From contig OX485803.1 in NCBI GenBank assembly GCA_950295325.1, forward strand, positions 70,511,554 to 70,575,553: DNA of 64,000 bases, in the 5' to 3' direction. Made by a program: the position numbers and the translations under genes. Position 1 is the stretch's first letter. Each line of letters begins with the position of its first letter. This DNA is from Polytrichum commune (Eukaryota; Streptophyta; Polytrichopsida; Polytrichales; Polytrichaceae). Of this stretch, positions 1-12,059 are shown piece after piece. Below the pieces are notes generated by a model. The model did no database searches. It was not told the origin of the DNA and saw only the letters and a program-made list of their open reading frames with translations.

Positions 1-2290
1 CCTTTTGCAGCTTTGCAAAAACGTCTTCCCGTTTTCCCCTCAGATTACCAAGAAGAAGCACTCCTTCCCCTAGATCTCCAAAAGGTTCTTGTCCAGTGAC
101 CCAATATGTTGTATAGCCAAACAGCTTCTCCTTCAAAACTTTAACATCATCTGGGTCAACTTTCTCAGGACCAATCAGCTCCATCAACCGAAAAGCATCC
201 AGTTGCACGTTGACTGGAACTGTCTGGTGCACATTGTCTGCCTGCATGGAAGCAAATCATTTTTATAATCTCAAAACACATGAATACTTCTAGATGTAGA
301 TCAGTGTCATTACATTCGTAACAAGTCTTTACCAGTGGACCTAAACAAGTAACCATTGTAACAGTATAATGAACATTTCACACCCTAAACAGATTGCTCA
401 AGAAAAAATAGAAGCCAATAGAAAACATGTATTTATCCATCAGACAAAGAGTCTGCATATATTTTATGTATACAAATATCAGGAAACAATTAACTATCTC
501 TCTCTCTCTCTCTCTCTCTAAACATACATATATATATATATATATATCATCGTCCTCTTTGTCGCTGTGAATGCACTGATCATTATTACCAAAAAAAAAG
601 GGGGGGGGGGGGGGGAAGTAGGGAGCTATCTTGTACAAGAACTGCCAACTCAAATCTTGCTGGCTTCAAAGAAATCTCATTCATGTCAGTAGAATATTTC
701 TACTGCCAAAGGCCATCATCATCTGTGCAACAGCAAGATATTTTGAGTTTTCATTGAGTCGTTTAAATTTAGTATGGCACACTCACCCTTTAGCAATATG
801 ACAGAGGAGGACCCTTAACCCTTAACCTTATTCCTCCAAGACCCTGCCATAATCAATGAAGATTAATCTTACTCTCTACTAAACAATAGAATGGAATGCT
901 GACACTGCCTTCTTTGGCTGAAAATCCCAAATTTTGAGCCCAAGTCAAACTGTTCTGAATGATGTGTTCCTATTCTGAAAGGTACAACTCTTTAATATTC
1001 TGAATACACTTCTTCATGGAGCTAATGTTACTTACATTCCAAGGACCACAACGAAGAAATTTTTGAGTCAACCATTTGAAGTAGGCAACCAGGCGATCTG
1101 ATGGATGAAGGTGGACCTAGCCTCACTCTTTCACAAGCACAAAATGGAAAATGGTGATAGGTACTCAAAACTGAAATTCCCAAAATTCCAAGAACTGGAT
1201 GTGGGAAGCCATTGGAAACATATAAAGCACTCTTGGAAACCAGTGAAAACATTCTTGAAAGCCCTGAATATTTTCTATGCCATCAATGGTGATTGAGCTG
1301 AGAAAATGCAAAGGATTAGGTAAAGGTGTTGAGCTGATATAAATTACGTTCCAAGCTCAGAACAAAGCAATTTTCGAGTTAATCATTGCAGTATGAGACA
1401 ACCAGGTGATCCAATGACCGAATGTGGACCTAGCCTCACTCAGATTAGCACAAGCAGAAAATGGAAAATGGAAATAGGTACACAAAACTGTTATATTTGC
1501 CATGCACACCCATGAAATTTCCAAGATTCCAGGAACTGGCTATGGGAATTTTTGAAAACCAGTGGAAACATTTTTGAAAGCCCTGAAAATTCACAGAACA
1601 ATCATTGGTAATTGAGTGTGTTGAGCTCATGTTAATTATGTTCCAGGCTCCAGAACAAAGCATTTTCAAGTTGACTATTGCAGTATGAGACAACCAGGCA
1701 ATCTGGTGAATGTGGACCTAGCCTCACTCACATTACCTCAAGCACAAACTGGCAAATGGCACTAGGTACTTAAAACTGGTATTGCCAGGCACACCTATGA
1801 AATACCCCCAAATTCCAAGAACTGGCTATGGCAATTCTTGAAAGCCATTAGAAGCATATGAAGCATTCATGGGTGCCAGTGGAAATATTCTTGCACATTC
1901 TTGCCGTGCAATCATTGGTTATTGAGCTGAGAAAATCCACAGTATTAGGCAAAGTTGTTGAGCTCCTATTAATTACTTTCCAAGCTCCAGAACAAAGCAA
2001 TTTCGAGTTAACCATTGCAGATTAACCTACCAACACTCACATTACCAAAAGCAAAAAATGGCAAAGGGTAATAGATATTCAATACTGCTATTGGTATGCA
2101 CACTCATGGAATTTCAAGAACCAGCTATGGCTATTCTCGAAAGCCATCAGAAGCATACGAAGTATTCTTGGAAGCCAGTACAAACATTCTTGAATAATTT
2201 TCATGCAATCAAGGTAAATTGAGCTGAGAAATGCAAAAGGATCAGGCAAAAGATGATGGAAAATCATACAGGTGGAGGGGTGGAGGGTGT

Positions 2291-2321
<31 letters not shown>

Positions 2322-2776
2322 GAAGAAGACTCTGGATTAGAATTCGGTTCCTTCTCCGGCTCTTCTGTTGCAGTAGATGTGGAATTGCTTCCACCTTTCT
2401 CCCCACCCCCATCTTCAGTGGATCGTGGAACCCTAATTCCGAGCTTTCTTCGTCCTACTAAACCCCTGTGCCGCTTACCCAAACCCAACCCCAGCTTGCA
2501 TAATACACCAGCCTCATTCCCATTCCCTGAGGAGCTACTAAAACCATAAGTGCTTCGCGCCACATGTGCTAAGGATGATTCTGAGCTTGCATTGCATCTT
2601 TTGTGAGAGATTCGTCCAAAAATTTTAGAATCTAAGAAGCTGGAGGGGAACCTCGCAGTGACAGGTAAGGACACAGCGTGTAACAGAGGATGGAAACATA
2701 AGGATGATGATGATGGGGCCTTCTGGAGACTACTCCCTCTCACGGTTAAAGGAGAGGCTGTCCCAATGCTTGTCAT
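1..2776 (-). CDS. EGY2-like: EGY-like chloroplast site-2-type metalloprotease, 5' part only
   Basis: Two exons are visible. Exon 1 (2776-2270, 169 codons) starts with ATG and encodes a Ser-rich, basic leader typical of a plastid transit peptide, then an acidic/Ser linker ending in a 13-Ser run and TPSTPPP. It is followed by a GTATGA donor. Exon 2 begins at 241 after a TGCAG acceptor, in the same phase (0), and runs off the window edge. It encodes DAFRLMELIGPEKVDP, then LFGYTTYWVTGQEPFGDLGEG and GNLRGKREDVFAKLQK, the conserved block that precedes the membrane domain in EGY1/EGY2 proteins. EGYs are thylakoid/plastid-envelope S2P-family intramembrane proteases needed for chloroplast development. 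The HExxH motif and membrane helices lie outside this window, so activity cannot be judged. The wording of exon 2 seems nearer EGY2 than EGY1; this comes from memory of the family, not an alignment. The intron is 242-2269. Confidence 0.85.
497..615. repeat. Compound microsatellite: (TC)n, (AT)n and poly-G
   Basis: A TC run at about 497-520, an AT run at about 524-547 and a G run of about 15 at 601-615 lie close together in the EGY intron. Read on the gene's strand these are GA, AT and C tracts. Confidence 0.9.
1030..2250. repeat. Degenerate tandem array, about 4 copies of roughly 310 bp, in the EGY intron
   Basis: The start of each unit (CCAAGCTCCAGAACAAAGCA and variants) recurs at 1039, 1351, 1643 and 1980, a spacing of about 312, 292 and 337 bp. 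Each unit continues with a block reading GTGGACCTAGCCTCACTC, then CAAGAACTGGCTATGG, then GAAGCATTCTTGG-like sequence. The fourth unit lacks the GTGGACCTAGC block. Open frames here are shadows of the repeat. Confidence 0.85.
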
Positions 2777-3497
2777 TGAAATTATGATTTGTTATTGTCC
2801 AATCCAATCCACCTCTGATAGATTAGGCTCACACCTTCAACCTCAACTGCCCACCACTCAAAAACTCTCCAAATCCTCTTCAACTACTCCATATGACAAC
2901 ACAACATAGAAAGACTGCCCCCTGGTGATGGCTCTTGCTCATAAGCATTCCCCGAACATTAGCCTGCAACCGTAGGCTGCAAATTGTCAAAAAACTGAAA
3001 TGGAGCTTCAACGAGAATTGCCAACAAATCTGAAGGAAAAACAAACTAATAGGGAGAAAAGACAGAGAGAAATATGGACACAGATAGAGAAGCTTTTCAA
3101 TCTTACATGTGAAGAAACTTGAATGTTGCGTTATTTTCTTGGCTCTATTGGCCTCGAAGATAAAAGACCTGCGATGATGAATATGATATGGTTGTGAGCT
3201 TGAGAACGAAGAGCATCATCTCAACTTCACATAAGTACTGTTGTATCAACTGCGAAAATGAGCAAAAGAAAATTTCGGAAACGCGCCCAAATTAAGGTTG
3301 GAGGTTTTGAGCCACAACGTTGAGTCAGCAGCTACGATGACATGAATCTGGTGCCGCACCCACAAAACCTGCGCCCAAAGGCTAAACTGTGCACAGGACC
3401 CAATGGAGGTTACGTTGTTAGATGTTGAGAAATTGCAAAATTTGGGGTGCGATGGTGGAAGATTGCGAGGCAAGGGTGGTGGAGGCTGCTTTGCTTC

Positions 3498-4080
3498 GGT
3501 GTCCCAATTGCTGATAAGTTAGGCGGGCTTCGGACGCCCTGGTGTAGATAGTCTTGATTATAAGCTTCAACCCAGGAATTGTAGGTTCAGGCTTTACCTA
3601 GTTTTCTTCCTCTTTTCTTTTCACTTTTTAGGCTTGCCAACAAGGATCTTGCTAAGGTGTCCACCACAGTAGGGCCAATGACGAAAGAAAACCCACAAAC
3701 TCTCAATCCCAAAAGAACCCTCTCCACGGTGCATTTTCACGGACTTTTGAGAGAGTAGAGTGGATGACATGGGACATCCACCTCCTGAAGCCGTTCGTGG
3801 GGCATTACCCACCTGCTCTCGGATGAAAATTGAAGGAAATTGCTTTGTTTTGGTGTGCCCATTGGTGATTGGCAAGGCTCTAACTTAGAAGCCCTGTTGT
3901 AGATATGCTTGTTGGTAAGTTTCAACCCAAGAATTGTAGATTCAGGCTTACCTAGTTTTTTCCCTCCTTTTTCACATTTTTTAGGCTTGCCACCAAGGAT
4001 CTTGCTAAGGTGGCTAACTTTGAAGGGCCCATTGGAGGTTGAAAACTCATAAACTCTCAAACCCAAAAGAAACCCCCACC
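3498..4080. repeat. Two-copy direct repeat, period about 355 bp
   Basis: GGCTTGCCAACAAGGATCTT at 3631 recurs almost exactly at 3984. Flanking sequence also matches: TTCAACCCARGAATTGTAG before it and ACTCTCAAWCCCAAAAGAA after it. The copies span about 3498-3722 and 3850-4077. Confidence 0.8.
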
Positions 4081-4469
4081 TCACCTATGCATGCCATACA
4101 TATCATGTATTTGTATATATAGAAATGTTTGAAGTGTGTGTCTTGTAGATGTTTTGGGAAAAGAGTAAGGTAGTGTTCAAGGAAGTTGTAGAAATTATTA
4201 TTATTAATATGTTTGAGTCTATAATGGTATCTTTCCATTAAAAACTTCCCAAGAAATGAAAGATCTCATGGATGTCATTTTTAAATTATTTCAACAATGG
4301 TACTATATTCAATGTTGGCCTCACAACGTAACTTACCCAAGTAGTCTCTAATAATCATGTCCCTTAGGTGTACACATACACTATGATAAGGTGTACTATC
4401 ATTGTGCCTCTCAAATAGGGTATGCATGCATTCTTTGGTTACTTTTCTTACTTGAACTCTTATATTTGA

Positions 4470-4965
4470 TTGGTCTATATTTAGGTGAAGATCAAAGAAC
4501 AAGCACCAAAAAGAAACATGTTTAAAAGAGATTGGACTACATCTTTAATTTTATATTAACTACTTCATACTCAACATTCAATAATGAGCTCAATTGGACA
4601 TAACATTATTCAAATGCTATCAGCCATTCCATTCTAATAATATTCAGTGACAGTGTGTCATATGAATCTCATTTGTTTTTCAGGCTGAATTTACTTACTG
4701 ACAAGCATCCGTAAAGTACAATTCGAGCACTTTACATGACATATTCCTAGCCCCACCCAACCTAGACACTCACTTGAATAATATTTACATGTTAAATTAA
4801 GAAATCAACAAACATGTGCTTCCAATAATCATAACTAAATCAAGAGAGGTAAGATTTCTAATCTGAGTTTTGCTGAGGCTTACTTGTAGATTTGCTATTG
4901 TAATCAGCAGAAGTTGGAGAACATGAAAAGCGAACCGAATAAGACCCACATACCTTAGAAAGGAG
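4470..4965. repeat. Dispersed repeat family A, copy 1
   Basis: It shares a series of blocks with 13340-13650 in the same order: GATCAAAGAACAAGCAC, AAAAGAGATTGGAC, AATCAACWAACATG, AACTAAAYCAAGAGA and AGAAGTTGGAGAA(C/T)ATGAAAA. This points to two old copies of one mobile or duplicated sequence. No coding capacity is seen. Confidence 0.7.
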
Positions 4966-5498
4966 TTTGCATTGCGGGTTTTTACATGCCTGTTCCTCCC
5001 AAAATGTTGAAATTTTCGGCACTCTGACACCCCCCCATTCTTTCATCATAACTTAACTTACCTCGGTACTCTCGCTCCATGGCGTCCTGTTGAAGGAGCT
5101 GACCGTTCCCAGCATTTTGTTTTCTCGGTGCAGTCATCAGGGGCAATTGAACTTCTGAGGCCTTGCGGCTCACGATCTCGCAGCAACGTTCCCAAATTCT
5201 GTTGGGTTTCTGTCTTGGAGACCGGATTGAGAAGCAGTTAAATTTTCAGGTATTTAACTTAGTATGTGCCCACTATGTCTTATCTCATCCAGAAGCATGA
5301 AATAGTGATGGTTCTGTGGAGCTCTTTGTAAGCTCAGGAATTTCAAAGAGGTTTTGGAGAGCGGATGAACCAGGACTGACTCCAAGGGACAGCAGAAACA
5401 ATTCATTATATCCACTACATTTGAGGTTTGAGTCTATGAGGACAGTTTGTAATTAGCAAAGTTGTTGGCATGGTTGCTGGCCTTCATATGACGATTGG

Positions 5499-5525
5499 GT
5501 AGGGTTCAGGGTTTAAGGGTTTAGG
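5499..5525. promoter_or_regulatory. Telo-box-like motif cluster before the OsmC-like start codon
   Basis: The sequence GTAGGGTTCAGGGTTTAAGG followed by GTTTAGG contains three near copies of the plant telomere unit (TTTAGGG). It ends about 18 bp before the ATG at 5543. Telo boxes (AAACCCTA) are common near transcription starts of plant housekeeping genes; a role here is inferred. Confidence 0.45.
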
Positions 5526-5542
5526 CTCATCAGCAGGTGCAA

Positions 5543-8500
5543 ATGGCGACCACATTGATTCGCCAAATCATGTTTCTGAAGCCAATGCTGTCTATGAGGA
5601 TTCAACTTCGAATGAGGGCGCCAATGTTGTCTACATCGAAATTTATGCCTTCCTCTTGGTCTTGCAATCTCCACACAGTTGTGGCTACCGAGGATTCCGT
5701 AAGTAAGCTTCGTGACAATATCATCATCCGACTGACTGAATCACACTTTTCCTGAACTTTGAGTAAAATAACTGACCATAAGGATGTGATCATCTACTTC
5801 ACCCAGACAAAATTCGAACTGAATTTTGTGGGTTATTCGGTTAATGGACATTGGTAGTTTATTTTTGGGTTAGACAAGCCATGCTTCCAGAAAGTGTCCG
5901 GAACAGAGTGTTCAACAACAGATAGAGTTGTAGACGCCTGCTCTTTGGTTTGATGAACTTTGTCATCTATTAACTTTCTACTTGAATGATCATATAGGTC
6001 CCCAAACTATGTTGATTATCGAACATTGAATAGTTAACAAATTTTGAGCACGTAGTCAAATCCCTTTCAAACACAAAGTCAAATAGAGGTGTCCAATTAA
6101 AATAAGTAACCAAATTATACCCGCTTACCTCATACCCTCTTGCCAAATGCATAATCGCTGGAGATTGCAACCATGGCTCTTGTTGTTAGCAAGGTGACTG
6201 ACGAAGGTATGTGGGCCTTATGTGGTGCCTCTTCTTAATTGATCACCTGTATGTGAGTGGTAAATGGCAAGATTTTGGACTTAGGTAAGGATGGATGCCA
6301 AAAAGACACGTGTTCATTATGATGAGATTGGATGCTGGGCACAAAATATATTAACCATTCTAGGTTCAGTAGTTATGACGCAATTGGGAGGGCCTATGTG
6401 ATCACTACAGAAGAGAGTCCTCACTTTGACCTCGTATAACTTCTACATCTCAACACAGACCCAGGAACTTGAAATGACAGTTTGCGCGATTCATCGCGGT
6501 TGCTGATCGGAGGAGACAATTTCCAATTTGATCCAATGGTTAAAATAGTTTGCGAAACTGATTTGTCTGATGCGATTTGCAGAGTGGGGAGAAATACAAG
6601 CATACCATCACATCTGGGTCCCATACTTTTATGGGTGATCTTGGCGAAGCATGGGGTGCTAGCGGCACTGCTCCTGAGTATGACTTCCATTCGCTGAGTA
6701 TGACCTCTAAGTTCCATTTGAATTCTGATTGCTTCTTGATTGTTAACTGAAGAATTTGCTCAGAGAAATTGGCAAGTAGCAAGTAAATTCTTGTTATGAA
6801 GCATGAGGTGGTTAAAACGTTAAACCCAGGGCTGCCCATCATGTTTACTAAGCAACTGCTGCTTTTGAATTATTCCTTCTAGCTCTGCTACACAATCAAA
6901 ACTTCTCTATGTAGTCTGTGCAAGTATGGGTACATATTTTTTCTGTAAGAGATTCTAGTATTGGATGCCATTCAGTTCAATTCATTGTAGTTGGCAGTCT
7001 AAAGATGGAGACTGCACTTAGCCCATTATGGTGACCAGATGAGAAATTGCCACCATTCAAACTTGCGATGGGCCTCCGTTTGCAATATTTGATAAGAATC
7101 TGCATATGTACTAGGGATGATTTTTATTTCTATTTTGTGAAACGTTATGAAGCTCTCAAATTTGGCGTTTGTAAATCATTATCTGCTCGAGAACTTGAGT
7201 ACAATCTTAGCTCAAACTAAACCCTGCATACCAAGCAGTTAGTGCATATAAGTGTTATGGAGTAGGTTAGGGTCCCTTGTATGAGAGGAGCCTTTACAAG
7301 CTGACCATGACATAGGTCTAGCTGTTTTTTTTGGAGAGACAAATAGAAGTAATCTGATGTTAGTTTTGGTGGACTCACCTTTGCAGGCCAAAAGACTATG
7401 CACTTGCTGGGCTGGCAATGTGCTCATCGATGACAATACGCTTGGTAGTGATCTCCACACTACTTGTTGTGGGATTTAAAATTCACTCAAATTTAGGAGC
7501 ATTTTTGTTCATGGGAAATGAAAGTGAAGATACTATTGCTACTACGGTGACAATAGTAGTTGCAACACAGAGTTCTTGAAATTCCCCCATGTCCCTATCT
7601 ATATGAGATGGATCCACTTCAGGAGCTACTGACAAGTCTGGATCCTTTAAATTTATCCTGTAAACATATCCTGAAGTTCAGAGATTGAATAAGTCGAAGA
7701 AGACTTCAATGGCTACTCCTCCTGCATAGACTGTCAATAGATTGCTCATTGACTTGTTTGTGCATTTCCTTGTATTTACACTTGAGGTTTCCAGTACCAG
7801 AAGCTACACTCACATGGCATAAAACTTCATGAACAGTATGCAGACAGAAAGAAGTGGCCACTTTCCCGAGTTCAAGTAACAGTTGAGGAAATGGGCAGAG
7901 GAGGTACAATTTGGAATTTCGCAATTCTGTCATCATAATGTCTAGTCATCCTCTAGAAATTCTCTCACATGCACCACAACACTTTAGATACTGGAACTGC
8001 TCCGTATTTTGCGAAATCTCGATAGAGCATACCTTTGAAAGGTTCTTCATGAAATTACACTCCGATTTACAGCTGTCTTTCCTATATTCTAAGATTGCGT
8101 GCAACTGAGCTAAGGGGAATGTAAAATTTAGTAAGTTTCCTTTCTTGAGTAAACATCACTGACCTACACAAGTTTACTTCACCTGACTTCAAGCATAAGT
8201 GAAAGAAAAATACAGCACTGAGGATACTTTCATTCAAAATGCGGTTCTTCTAGCTGTCTTGCTGTTGATGAGGTGATGATCATTATGTTCTGTTACAAGC
8301 CTTTTGCGTTTGCAAATATTTGATGAAATTTGCTAGTAGAGACTGAACGTGCATGATTTTTGTTCACAGCTGGACGACTTCCGGAGGGTCTTCAGATGAT
8401 TGTTTCTCTGGAAGGTGATTTAACTGATGCTCAGAAGGAGAGGTTGGTTGAGGTTTCAGGTATTTTTTTGTACCCTGCCCTTGCAGCTGAACTGAATACT

Positions 8501-8952
8501 GAATGGAGTACATGCAAGGTGCAGAAATTTTTGGTTGTGATGATCTTCTGACATCATTTCGTCATGTTATAGCAATATTGTTTTCCTCTGGAAGTAGTTC
8601 TTTATTTCTACTATTGTTGTGTACTCCAACTCTGTTTCTGCTACTCATGGTTTGTCTGAATCAAGTTGCAATCTTGCAATAGTTACGCTTACATTACCAC
8701 AATAGACCATGTGATGATGATCTTTTATACAACCATCCAGAGTACTAGATTTTCTCGGTGCAAACACGTTACTTTGTTGAGAACAGACCTGTATTGGAAG
8801 AACATCAATTTTTGTGGTCAAAGTGTTGTAATTAGTGTATTCATGGTCCTCACTACAACAAAGGTGTGGTTTTGCGTGCAGCAAATTGTCCAGTCAAGCA
8901 GATGATGCTGGGGAAGATGCCAATGGGGATTGTTGTTCACCTCTCCTCATAG
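5543..8952 (+). CDS. OsmC/Ohr-family thiol peroxidase with organelle presequence, six exons
   Basis: The gene is assembled from exons 5543-5698, 6583-6677, 7387-7444, 7837-7903, 8370-8459 and 8882-8952, all with GT-AG borders and consistent phases, giving 178 residues. Residues 1 to about 45 are Arg/Met/Ser-rich with few acids, like a mitochondrial presequence. The rest matches the OsmC fold: SGEKYKHTITSGSHTF, then PKDYALAGLAMCSSMTIRL, then YADRKKWPLSRVQVTVEEMG, then LEGDLTDAQKERLVEVSANC, then PV. The two redox cysteines of the family are present at about C96 (AMCSSMT) and C158 (NCPV). OsmC/Ohr proteins reduce organic hydroperoxides through these cysteines. The loop after VEEMGRG is short. 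The ATG at 5543 was chosen because it opens the presequence; an upstream GTG is not expected to be used. The gene stands alone between repeats. Confidence 0.92.
5960..6120. repeat. Dispersed repeat family B, fragment in OsmC intron 1
   Basis: The blocks ATAGGTCCCCAAACTATGTTG, ATTATCGA and GAGCACGTAGTCAAATC, followed by AGGTGTCCAATTA, recur at 16290-16400. The GAGCACGTAGTCAAATC block also recurs at 55350-55385. No open frame is associated. Confidence 0.7.
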
Positions 8953-9538
8953 CTGCTTCCACCAAATCGAGCTGATTCCGGTATCACAGAGTGAGCCGAG
9001 AGAGAAGTAATACATTTCCCTGTGATAAATTTCATTTGATAAACCTTCATCAATGGATGGTTTCGGATCAATGGATGGTTTCAGTGCCTGATTTTGGACT
9101 GATGATTAAGATCAGGGGTGTCCATCTGGATGTTTCATGATGTTCAAATGTGGATTAACGCAAAGGATGTTTTTGGTCCTGTTAACCGCAGACACATGCC
9201 TACTAGGGCCCATGAAGGAACCACAAGCCCTATTAAGTTTGTATACTATTTGACAACCTATTGAATATAGGTGTGTCCAGTGTTGTGTCAATTTACACTG
9301 ATGATGGAATGGTGTAAGTGAATGTGCACCATCAATTGACAAACTTTTTCAAATTGTGATCATGTGCCACTTATAGGGCAAGCTTGGAAGCCCATGACTG
9401 TAGGAACCTAGAATAGTGACACTGAGGTAGGAAGAGAACATAAACTCACCCGTGACCGAAAATTATTTTTCTTGTGGCCGTGATCCCTTTATGATTCAAG
9501 CAATACATGCAGCTGAGAAGATTAGTTATATAAGGTAG

Positions 9539-10265
9539 AGGGTGCTTAAACCAACACTTTAAGCTATTGCGCATACATATGGCTATGTGTTTGATATATA
9601 AAATATATATTCATATTAGCCTTTGGGCTAAACATAGGTATCAAGAAAGAAAATATATTTTTGGTCTCAATTGAATATTTGATGAATATTCAAAGTCAAA
9701 ACTACTAGCTTCTTTAAACTAATCCATAGGCCCTGTGTATGGCAACCTCGCATATGATGAGGACCCCCACCTTCATTGCCTAGAACCAACACAACATAGT
9801 TGGGTACTAGACCCAAACTACATCAAAGTCCAAGTAGTAATGGTATGCAATGCCACACGGCTACCTCCATGATCCCACCTGGTTCGCTTGCAAAACCATC
9901 ACCTTGCATCCCGGAAACCGACCCCCTTGCATCCCGGGAAATGACCCTTATGTGCTTTGTGGGCCTAACTCCTTGGCGTTGTGAATAGAATGACTAGAAT
10001 AGGCATTGACAAGCCACCTTAATCCCACCTTGAACTAACCCGAGATAGAGTGGAGCCCGTTACGTACCCTACATGAAGGTAGTGGAGGCTGCTATGAGGT
10101 GGCACCACTAATGGCACCTAAAACCGTCACTCCGTGGGCCCATACACTCCTACACCGCTAGGTACGGTTCAAGGTCGTAGAGTGTTGGCAATTGGGAGGT
10201 GTTTATAGGTGTTTGTAGGTGTTGATTTCGGATGGGGTGTTGGTTTTAGCACCCTCTACCTTATA
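9539..10265. mobile_element. Non-autonomous TIR element, 727 bp
   Basis: The left end TATAAGGTAGAGGGTGCTTA and following AACCAACAC match the reverse complement of the right end (TATAAGGTAGAGGGTGCTAA, AACCAACAC) over about 29 bp with one mismatch. The interior is non-coding and carries a short tandem of CCCTTGCATCCCGG. A target-site duplication could not be fixed because the ends merge into TATA-type sequence. The superfamily is not assigned. Confidence 0.75.
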
Positions 10266-11028
10266 CAAGGCTTGAGAACATTCGAAAATAGCAATAGTAT
10301 CATTTAACACCATCTCCAAATGTAGCGTTATGTGGCCCTATTATAGGCACTTCCAACCCACCCACATACAATTTTGGCAGTTGGAACGTATTGAAAATTG
10401 TCTAAAATGACCAGCGATTGCAAATCACAAAGTTTACCATTGAAGTTTTGAAATCATAGTTAAGATGTAAAAGTTATAAGACGTCAAATTGAAGTTCTTT
10501 TCTCTCTTTGAAATTTGAACAATCACATAGTTTTTCTCAATCTTGTTAATTATTGAACCCGTGATGATCTCTGTGTTATTAAAGCACATGGTCCAATCCC
10601 ATCGTAACATGTGTCTTTTGAGTGTATCTTTTTCATTGCAAGCCTTGTTATGTACTGTTTAAATCTAGGTGTCCAATTAAGAAGAGTGACCACATAAGGT
10701 CCATTTCAATATCTTCTTCGGTTGTGCCCTTGCATTGGTTATGTTGATTGTAGTATGTCTAGCAGATTTCTCAACCCCCAAGTGTCGTGATTATTAGTGT
10801 TAGTGTATTGTAAAACATTGAGTACCAGGGACATGTTGAACCATCCAACGTCTTGAGAGATGCTCACAAACTTGGATGGCTCAGATTGACTATCTCATTT
10901 TTTATTTCTAGGTAGCCCGTGGTCTCACAGTATGCATCCAACTCCTAGTTTTCATCATGTTTTCCCCCATAAACTATCCAAACATCTAGAGCAAGTGGCT
11001 TGTTTCCACTGTACTTTGAGTCCAACAC

Positions 11029-11561
11029 TTAGGGCGGGTTTAGATTTGGAGTCAGGGCTCAAAAATGGGTTGGGGTGCAAGAAATCCACTCCTCTCATTG
11101 GTAGAGAGGTTGGGACTTGCCTCTTCAAGTTTACACCATGAGTTGGGGCCAATTAACAAATAAATTATTTTATTCATCATGACAATGGCCTCAAGCCTTG
11201 GAAAAGAGAGCTCCTAACCTTGTGGACTCTTTCCCTCTAGTTGAGGCCATTGTCAGAGCTTTTATTTGCTTGTAGTAGTTTATTCTTTGAGCATTGAATA
11301 GGAGGGGAGAAATTCTAAATTTATTATACTTTAATCATTATCCATAGAATAGTTCATGAGTACGTTGGTACGTGGATAAGCCTCTCATAATTGCAGCCTC
11401 CAAATGGCCCCAATCCCACCTAAATAGGTTTACACATGAAAGCAATGAATGGAGTTAGGTTATTTTCTTATTAATGGCCTTGGGGGCCCATTTGCATGCC
11501 ACATGGGACATATTGGCCTTCGTTCCCAATGGCCTTGGCTCCAAGTCTAAACATGCCCTTA
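11029..11561. mobile_element. Tourist-type (PIF/Harbinger) MITE
   Basis: The ends GGGCGGGTTTAGATTTGGAG and GGGCATGTTTAGACTTGGAG (the second as reverse complement) bound a 527-bp element at 11032-11558. It is flanked by TTA on both sides (11029-11031 and 11559-11561). A TTA/TAA duplication with GGGCATGTTT-like ends is characteristic of Tourist MITEs. The interior has no coding capacity. Confidence 0.85.
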
Positions 11562-12059
11562 GAGTGTGATTGACTCACATATTAATACCCAAAATAAAAA
11601 GGTCAATGTGAACAAGTGTATAGTTGAGGATTTGAACTTGGTTATGTACACTTCAAGCACCTAAACTCATTCCGGGTGCAACCATTGTTCATGCTCATGT
11701 GGCATCATTGTAGAGCTTTAGGACCAAGGTTTGGAGAGAAAATTGAGGAGGAAACCACTTTAACACTACATTCTAACGCCAACAAGAAAAATCATTATTG
11801 CCCTCTCAAACCCAACATCCAAACCAATGATAGAGTGCAATTTTAAAGATCAACCCCACCATCAACCGCAAACACAAGAATTCACACAAGACAAGTTTGA
11901 ATTTAAGAACTTGTAGTTGTGCTTGATGGGGGCGGTTAACCATAGCCACAACCACAACCATTATCATGACCACCTTTGTAGTGTGTATGCGACCCATGAA
12001 TAGTGTACACTCCCATAACATTACTTATAGGAAAGCACCTTGATAGTGTTATGTTTCTA

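Larger units (their letters stand above)
2777..5542. other. Intergenic region between EGY-like and OsmC-like genes (divergent)
   Basis: This 2.8 kb interval holds the upstream regions of both genes. It includes a duplicated 350-bp segment (3498-4080) and a copy of a dispersed repeat (about 4470-4960), listed separately. Inverted CCAAT motifs lie at about 2800-2810. A short minus-strand frame at 4982-5173 ends at a donor-like GTAAGT, but no partner exon could be joined to it. No other gene is supported. Confidence 0.6.

Noticed and set aside
4982-5173. Minus-strand frame containing LLQQDAMEREYRG before a GTAAGT site, resembling a first exon
   Set aside because: No second exon in a matching phase could be identified, and no family was recognised.
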